Shown one piece after another: positions 57,629-64,000 of a stretch of DNA of 64,000 nucleotides (positions are counted from its first letter, which is position 1; every line of letters begins with the position of its first letter). The stretch is from Cunninghamia lanceolata (lineage: Eukaryota; Streptophyta; Pinopsida; Cupressales; Cupressaceae). A program made the translations under genes and the position numbers. The notes under the pieces were generated by a model that was given only the letters and a program-made list of their open reading frames with translations, made no database searches and was not told the origin of the DNA. The stretch spans positions 43,616,001-43,680,000 of the forward strand of contig BSBN01000809.1 in NCBI GenBank assembly GCA_027924645.1. The letters are read 5' to 3'.

Positions 57629-59453
57629 ATACTTAGGGAGGAATAAATTATCCCCTAAGTTCTTCATGTTGATGGAGGGAGACTCATCAGATTTGGAAGA
57701 TGGAGTGAATTGCTTATTTAACTTATGCTTCAAGTTGGAGGGATGCTCATGACCTGAAGTTGATTGCATTACTCTAATGAAATTATGGAAGCATTAGCGT
57801 AAACCATATGATAGCCCCCATAACATCAAGCTAATAGGGAAGAGGTATGGTAGATCCATTGAAATTGTTTCACAATTTAGTGCAAGGAAATGAACAAGCA
57901 ACATCAAGTCCAAAATGATGTATGTGCAATTGCAAAGGGTGTGTGGGATGAAGACACACTCTCATGGTGTAAGAACAATACGTGCACTCTCATGAGGGTA
58001 GACAAGGTTGTGATGGAAAACAACAAGACACTCATACAACAAACCCCACATGGCACTTTACAAAATAGAATGAGTATAAGAATGACACAATATGATGTGC
58101 AAGAATTCCTAAAACACAAAATACAAGTCTTTCACTTTATTTTCGTGCATTTATAAATCTAAAAAATACTTATAATGGCATGAAACAATGAGACTCAACA
58201 TGTCCCATTTGCCACAAAATATACATAATTATCCCTTGAATTCTTTGTTGTCCTGGAGGGAGACTCACTACATTTGGAAGAGGGAGTGAATTACTTATTT
58301 GATTTTAGCTTCATGTGTGATGGATTCTCATGAATTGAAGTTGATTTTGCATTAGATTGTTGTGAATTATGTGGAATTAAAGGTTCAATTATCCTAGATT
58401 CAACTATTATGACTACATTAAAAAGATAAATGGACAACTAAAATTGTGCCTTATAACCCACCCAAAACATTACAAGGTGCATTGAATGCAAATTTTACAA
58501 AGACAAAGCTTGGATCAACCATTTATAACACATGTTGATTCATAATTTAAAAAAAGGCTTGCGAAACTAAATTTATAATATTAAAAGAAGAATCCTTATG
58601 ATTTTCTAATAAATTTGAAAAAAATGTCTAATTTTGATATCATGTGCAAAAGATATGCCCTATAAAAAATAAAATTGGATCTACAAACAACAATTATAGT
58701 AAAAAAAAAGAGATAAAATACTTGCACCATGAAAAATTTCTCAGAAAGAGCTTTCCAACACCTGGAAGAAGTCAAAATTTTGATGTATAATGGGTGAAAG
58801 TTATGCCCCCAAAAAGAATCCCCCCTTTGAGAGTGAAAGAAAGATACCCAAGAAACACTACTAGGGTAAGCTTGGTTAAGGTGGTGAGAGAGTAGTGGGT
58901 GGGTGGTAGAGCCCTCCATAGTGATGTAGATGGCACGGAGTCCAGATGGTGGAGATGATAGGTTAGTAGCAGGTTTAAGGTGCATTTCTCTTAGCAGTAG
59001 TGTTGAGTTAAGCCCTTGAGGGGCTAGGTGTGACTGGGGGATGAGTTCCGCATGACAACTCATTAGAGTGTAGGCATCATCCTTGCATAGGGATTGTAAC
59101 CTAGACAAAAAATAATATTTTAAAATAAAACATAAATGCCTCCAAATTGTACAAAAGCCTATGCAAGATCAATATGAGGTGCTGCAATAATAATATGATG
59201 GTATAATAGCCATACAATTGTCTAGATGTATGGATCCATATATAGATGGTATGGATTTTTGTATGGCCTTCAATAGAGCCCTCCCAAAAACCTTTGTACA
59301 ATACTATATCCAAACCCTTTCAATTTTATTATTGATCTATACATTTTTGGGCCTTTTAGATGCAACATTGGGGTCATTTTTTCTCCAAGATGCATCATAT
59401 GAAAGTATCTGATGAAAATCCATCAACAAAGAGAAGGGGCTTGCAAATTCAAA
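57629..59453 (-). other. Non-coding interior of element D
   Basis: No conserved protein motif on either strand. 57641-57771 and 58236-58362 are direct repeats of each other (GGAGGGAGACTCA, GGAGTGAATT.CTTATTT and TGAAGTTGATT landmarks). A 170-codon minus-strand open stretch (59108-58596) has no domain. It might be a captured host fragment or chance. Confidence 0.45.
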
Positions 59454-59465
59454 TCTTTGATATCA
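59454..59465 (-). other. Primer-binding site of element D, decayed
   Basis: The minus strand reads TGATATCAAAGA directly after the LTR end, two to three changes from TGGTATCAGAGC. Confidence 0.55.
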
Positions 59466-59830
59466 TGTCAGAGTCACCAAGAGACTCACAATAGTTGAAG
59501 GATCCCTACACAACCAAATAACATTCTACAAAGAGATTAAGAAAAAATAAACTATAATGTCAATACTCATACAATGTGTAAAATGTACGTATAATCCCTT
59601 GCATATAAAGGTAAGGGTGAGAAAGAAGGAAGATAGGACTAAATGACTGGCTACCCCTCCAATGCAGTAACACATGTGGACACACTTATGACAAGTGTGA
59701 GGACACATAGTGGACTCATGAGGTGAGATTAAAATGCAAAAAATCTCTACGAGAGCTAAAGCACTTGTATGAATAGGACCAACTAGTTAGGAGTTGAACT
59801 AGTTAGGTAAAACCACTTTTCACACTAACA
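59466..59830 (-). repeat. 5' LTR of element D (internally deleted)
   Basis: 365 bp, corresponding to the outer parts of the 1338-bp left LTR. The join is near 59590 (GTACGTATAATCCCTTGCATA). Ends are TGTTAGTGTG and CTCTGACA on the minus strand. Confidence 0.65.
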
Positions 59831-59985
59831 TATATACATGTATGTACATATACACACATACATACATACATATGTACATGCATGTCTATATGTCTATATG
59901 TATATATACATACATATATTTTACATACATACATACATACATATATCTGTGTGTGTATGTATATATAGACACATAGAAGTAGGGA
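59831..59985. repeat. CATA/TATG microsatellite, right half
   Basis: Runs of TACA, CATA and TATG units with TGTG interruptions. It continues the microsatellite left of element D. Confidence 0.85.
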
Positions 59986-60103
59986 ATGCCTCTTCATTTC
60001 TATCAATTATTGGTTGAATTGTATAACTTTGCACACTGTGAAGCCCACACTTTTAGAAAATAGTTCTTCATTAAAAAAGATTTGATGTCATGGGTGATTA
60101 TTG

Positions 60104-60204
60104 AGTTTTAAAGGTCTAATGTAGTCTTATGAACTTAGATATATAAATGCATTTAGGTTGTCATTTTGTCAATAAAAAATATACAATTAATTTGATTGGG
60201 TGAT
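60104..60204 (-). repeat. Right arm of the inverted repeat around element D
   Basis: Inverted relative to 56125-56222. Before element D arrived, the two arms would have enclosed only a microsatellite, giving a hairpin of MITE or foldback type. The arms are diverged and carry no visible target duplication. Confidence 0.55.
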
Positions 60205-61528
60205 TAATCTTGAGTTCTATAGAACATTTCTTTTATTAATTATTAAATTATTTAAATGAATGTGATGTAATGTTTGAAAAAAATTAATATTTTCAAGCAA
60301 AATTTTATCATGAACTTTTAAATCATATCTTTTTTGTTTCTTATCTAAACATAAAATTATTAGTCAAGCTCATTCAAATGTATACATATCCTTTAGATAA
60401 TTCATTTGATTTAATCATTTGAAATTAATTTTATTTACAATTATTTTAAATTAATTTACATACAGGTATATTTTTCTTTTATGTTTTAGTGAACGTGGTT
60501 GAACTATCTACTCATATATATAGGAAAATTGTGAGATTGTAGTCAATTTTACAAGACTCTTAAAACACAAGCCTTCATAGGTCAAATTGTAAAATTATAT
60601 TACATAGTTTGATTAGTATTAGAAATAGTTTAGGAGGTCTTAGTCCATATTCTAGCAAGACTTTAGTAACTATTATTGCCCAAATGAGATTTGTTTTAAG
60701 TGATGTTTCATTAGCTATTGTACAACAAAGTGTGCTAAATGAATTCATCAAGTATGATTGTTTTGCACATTATGTACCTAGTTCTAGTGTGAGGGGATAC
60801 TAGGTCACTATGTTTATGTACCCTCGATTTGCACCTCTAATATACCCTAGATTCATATCTACCCATGGTTGTTAAATAAATAACAACCAAATTCTATTAT
60901 ATTTTTCACAATAGTTATATGCTAAGGTTTACTTGGGCCTCAACCTCAATGTTAATTATTTAGATTTACCTCCATATTTGGGACAATAGTCTAGTAGGAT
61001 ATGTGATAGACAAGCATATCATCATACATATCAACAACTTCTTTAGCATAGAGTATTGGTTGGTGAGAGGATGTCTTCAGTGTTTACTTCAAGACTTAGC
61101 TTCATTGTTTATTGTGTGGTTGTTGCTGAGGTTATTGTCTAGGCCCATACCATCCCTTCAAATTAGGCTAGTTAGTACATGTTGAGGTGGCCACATAGGT
61201 CATCTACAACACATGCAACTACATCATTATCATATCTTGATCTATACCATGTTCCTAACTTCTAATCTCTAGAGGATCTTGATTTTATTGGTAATGATGG
61301 TTCGATACATGAGTCTACATGATTTCATGAAGAGGACATGATGAGGGCATATCATGTGTTATCATCGTAGTTGGGCATCTCTCTATTAGATGTTGGTGCA
61401 TATGTGGATCATGTCCTCACAAAGTAAAAAATTCTAGTACCCTCCAATCCTATAGATGTAGAGGTTTGATGTAGAGTACTCACAGGGATCAATGACATCT
61501 ATTAATCATTCTACCACTCCTCAACATT
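60205..61528. other. Unassigned DNA
   Basis: AT-rich. Short open stretches near 60609 and 61003 have no recognisable motif. I see no RNA gene or element ends. Confidence 0.35.
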
Positions 61529-61581
61529 TTATGACTACTCCAATATCACATTTGACAATTGTGATATTGGAGTAGTCATAA
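61529..61581. repeat. Perfect 21-bp stem hairpin
   Basis: TTATGACTACTCCAATATCAC (61529-61549) is the exact reverse complement of 61561-61581, with an 11-base loop. Part of a larger diverged repeat zone (about 61550-61760), where GACAATTGTGATATTGGAGTAG-like units recur at about 115-bp spacing. Confidence 0.85.
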
Positions 61582-62454
61582 GGTGCAAGACCGTCTACTA
61601 ATATTTTTTCCTCTCCTCACCATTTGACAAGTGTCATGTTGCAGTACTCAAAAGGTGTAGGACCATCTAGTGATCATTTTGTTGCTCTTGAGCATTCAAA
61701 AAGTATCACATTGGAGTAGCTTTCATAGGGCATGACTTTTATAGTGATGATTTCTTTAAGTTTGATTCCATCTCACATGCATACTCCTTTTTAGGCATCA
61801 TTTCTATGTGTGTCAATGTATGGTAATTTGGATGTAGATGGTTTTCTAGGTCCTAGTCTAGTTACACAAGTATAATTTAAGTTTAAGTTATAATATATTA
61901 TAAAATCTTAACCATATGAATAGAGACCTACACAATTATCATTCAAATTTGTTATTATTTCATGTTTTGCACATGTAGCTTGAGTTAGCACTCAATATTC
62001 CTAGTTTGAGTGTGGATCATGTAGGCATGTGTGCTTCACTCGACAATAGTGACTACGTGAGATAATTTAATATGTATACATTATAGATTTAGAGTAAATA
62101 ACATTTTTGTATAATTTTTGATCTTGAAGTAGACATGGTGACTAACATGTGTTTATTTTACTTATGTATTTGAAAGTTGGACATTTACTTTGATATTTAT
62201 CAATTTCAGGGCATTTAGTTATATATGTTTTCTTGGACATTGACATTGACACATGTAAATTTATATATATGTTTACTATGTGGACATTTATTTATATGAT
62301 TACCATGTGGAGATTGAAACATGCACATTTATTTATATATGTTTGAAAATAGACATTGACATTGACAAATGGACAATTATCACTTCAGGAAACCTAATTG
62401 AATATGAATATATTAATATGTAGAATCAATAAATGATATTTTTTGAATATGATG
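61582..62454. other. Unassigned DNA with short repeats
   Basis: Two more diverged units of the hairpin-zone repeat (near 61622 and 61697), then AT-rich DNA. GGACATT..CATTGAC-type words recur at 62180-62380. No gene seen. Confidence 0.4.
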
Positions 62455-62553
62455 AATTTAGTATGAGTAAATTGAATATGAATATGAATATCAATATATA
62501 AGATCATATAAAATCTCTAAGACATAACATGATGTAACAATGTAAGATAACAT
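62455..62553. repeat. ~90-bp tandem repeat, left part
   Basis: One unit with GATCATATAAAATCTCTAAG, ACATAACATGATGTAA and AATGTAAGATAACAT. The array resumes at 63449. Bases 62537-62553 form the left copy of a 17-bp target duplication. Confidence 0.75.
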
Positions 62554-63448
62554 GACGTAAGAGATAGTTCCAAGAAGTCTAGGGGTGAATCCTAGAAGCG
62601 TAAAGGGCTTGGTGATGTGGGAGTTTTGTAGGACGACACCCCCTTTATTGATGGAGGGAAAAGGAAAATGTAGGAGGAAGAGGAGTTTAATGTGGAAACC
62701 CAAGTCTTAGAGGTTGATGGTCTTTATCTAGGTTCAAATGATTGGGAGGATAGACAATATTTCCCACCCTCTTCTCTTAAAGATGTTACTTCTATCATTG
62801 ACTACTTGGCAGATAAATTAAATGAATTGCATAAGGAAACCAATACTCATCATAAGATTCTGAAGTGGTTCTTTGTGGAGATAAAAAAACAAAACTCAAG
62901 GCTCCCTGCTGGACGAATGGAAATCCAAGGAGGATCTTCTCAAATTGAAAGAAGACCTAGTAAAAATGGATGAAATGCTTGACAAAATGGAGGTAGATAT
63001 AGTGGGTATTAAAGGTAACATTCAAGAAATTGTAAATTTTAGTATGGCTACAATCACCAAATTACTCAACAATATCAAACCTTTACATGAAAGGGTGAAG
63101 AACACAAATGGGAAATTCTAATCTAGCATGAGTGCTCATACATGGAGATGCAAAGAAATGGTTGTTGATACCTTAACTGTAGATGCCATAAGCAACCATC
63201 TTCATGCCTTACAATACAAGTGGGAGGATACCATAGCCTTGAATAAACTTTAATGTTTCCGTGGTGTTTCATCTCTTAGCTATTATGGTTTATTTTATAG
63301 TTGTCTTATGGTTGACATTTTGTTGTGATTTTGTTGAAGTTATGCTATAGTTGTGTTGCCTTGTAGCTTCCTTGTGTTGTCTTTGGTTTGCTCAGTTGTT
63401 AAAGGGTTGAGGCCCTTTCAAAAACCCCCTTTTTAGCTTTAATAAAAA
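62554..63448 (+). mobile_element. Retroposon with poly(A)-like end and 17-bp target duplication
   Basis: ACAATGTAAGATAACAT stands on both sides (62537-62553 and 63449-63465). The right end is AATAAAAA after a plant-LINE-like 3' end (GAGGCCCTTTCAAAAACCCCC). The body holds a decayed frame of some 200 codons from about 62560. It includes EVDGLYLGSNDWEDRQYFPP and LADKLNELHKETNTHHKILK (62692-62973), then in another frame MDEMLDKMEVDIVGIKGNI with coiled-coil character. I do not recognise the protein. A non-autonomous LINE derivative or a processed copy of an unknown mRNA are both possible. Because the host DNA is itself repetitive, the duplication could in principle be two array units. Confidence 0.6.
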
Positions 63449-63724
63449 ACAATGTAAGATAACATATAAATTAAATATGAATATCCTATATTGAAACATA
63501 TAGTATCATATGAAATCTCTAAGACATACTGTATCATGTAGTAATATAAGATAACATATAAGTTGAATATAAATATCCTATATTGAAACATAGGGTCATA
63601 TAGAATATCTAAGACATAACATCATGTAATAATGTAAGATAACATATAAATTGAATATGAATATCATATATGATCACTGTATAGGATCATATGGAATCTA
63701 TTTAGGACATAACATCATGTAACT
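63449..63724. repeat. ~90-bp tandem repeat, right part
   Basis: Three units starting near 63451, 63543 and 63631, each with the AATGTAAGATAACATATAA, ATATCCTATATTGAAACAT and AAATCTCTAAGACATA blocks. The last unit is diverged. Confidence 0.8.
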
Positions 63725-64000
63725 ATTTACCAACAAAACTTACATGATAGAAGATCAAAACCCACGAGTGATTCCTCTCTTCAAAGGAGATTGCATAACC
63801 TTTCCAAGGTCTTAGGGTTGCCAAATCTTGGCTTTAAAAGAATTACTCAGTGGCAAATGAGATGTTATCATTAGGGGTTTGGTGTCAATTCAAGTGCAAC
63901 AAGATACACAACCAATCAATCTTAGCTTGAAGGGAACCTAATATAGACCTATCCTATCCACATCAAATAAAAAGTAAAAGAGAAAGGCAATAGAAACGGA
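63725..64000. other. Unassigned DNA at the window end
   Basis: No frame, repeat or RNA gene recognised. Confidence 0.35.

Larger units (their letters stand above)
56277..59830 (-). mobile_element. Non-autonomous LTR element D
   Basis: Direct repeats at 56277-57614 and 59466-59830 flank 1.85 kb. On the minus strand the right repeat is followed by TGATATCAAAGA (decayed initiator-Met primer-binding site), and the left repeat is preceded by the polypurine tract AAGTGGGGG. The right (5') LTR lacks about 970 bp present in the left one. The internal DNA has no recognisable gag or pol, so this is a LARD- or TRIM-like parasite. Both flanks are the same microsatellite type, so a target duplication cannot be told apart from the repeat. 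Confidence 0.7.

Noticed and set aside
58596..59108. Captured host gene in element D
   Set aside because: Only an open stretch with no recognisable domain; kept as a note in the element interior.
59831..59985. CRISPR-like repeat series
   Set aside because: A simple TACA/TATG microsatellite without unique spacers, in a plant genome.
1..64000. tRNA genes
   Set aside because: The only tRNA-like matches are the short primer-binding sites of LTR elements; no cloverleaf with both A and B boxes was seen.

Overview
The window looks like intergenic DNA of a seed plant with a large, repeat-choked genome. A gymnosperm, probably a conifer, is my inference. The grounds are AT-rich sequence, plant-type Copia, Gypsy and LINE relics, a Penelope-type hammerhead motif (Penelope-like elements are known from conifers), and a single intronless LRR receptor gene in more than 60 kb. 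I found only one intact protein-coding gene; almost everything else is transposable-element sequence in various states of decay.

Layout. 1-12874: two head-to-tail Copia elements of one family. Copy 1 is cut by the window edge. Its 3' LTR is fused to a 5'-truncated LTR that serves copy 2. Both polyproteins are dead and share a stop codon; both carry an array of five polypurine tracts before the 3' LTR. 12875-14519: a reversed LTR fragment of family B and a Ty3/Gypsy gag-protease relic. 14520-27108: a complete minus-strand Ty3/Gypsy chromovirus-type element (A) with unusually long LTRs (4.78 and 4.81 kb) around only 3.0 kb of degraded internal DNA, flanked by the target duplication TCTAA. 27114-29589 and 36370-38140: a minus-strand Copia of family C in which one LTR sits between a pol end and a gag start. 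That LTR is split by element B (29590-36369; target duplication ATAAA), a Tat-like non-autonomous element whose only recognisable domain is a retropepsin-like one, with tandem repeats in both untranslated regions.

38780-41110: Helitron/Pif1-type helicase relics. 42095-42126: a hammerhead-ribozyme core on the minus strand. 44219-47506: the intact gene, an extracellular LRR receptor-like protein of 1095 residues without a kinase, containing a run of nine 72-bp LRR units. 48572-48652: a 5S rRNA-derived sequence. 49615-49740: an RCL1-like gene fragment. 50438-53140: a second family C Copia, 3'-truncated. 53390-56083: a minus-strand LINE. 56125-60204: a short non-autonomous LTR element (D) sitting in a microsatellite between inverted arms. 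60205-64000: mostly unassigned DNA with a perfect hairpin, a ~90-bp tandem repeat, and a retroposon with a 17-bp target duplication inserted in that repeat.

There is no operon or pathway here. The interactions that can be read are insertion order: B into the C LTR, A into Gypsy debris, D into a microsatellite, and the retroposon into a tandem array. The LRR receptor gene probably acts alone as a plasma-membrane receptor that needs a partner kinase.
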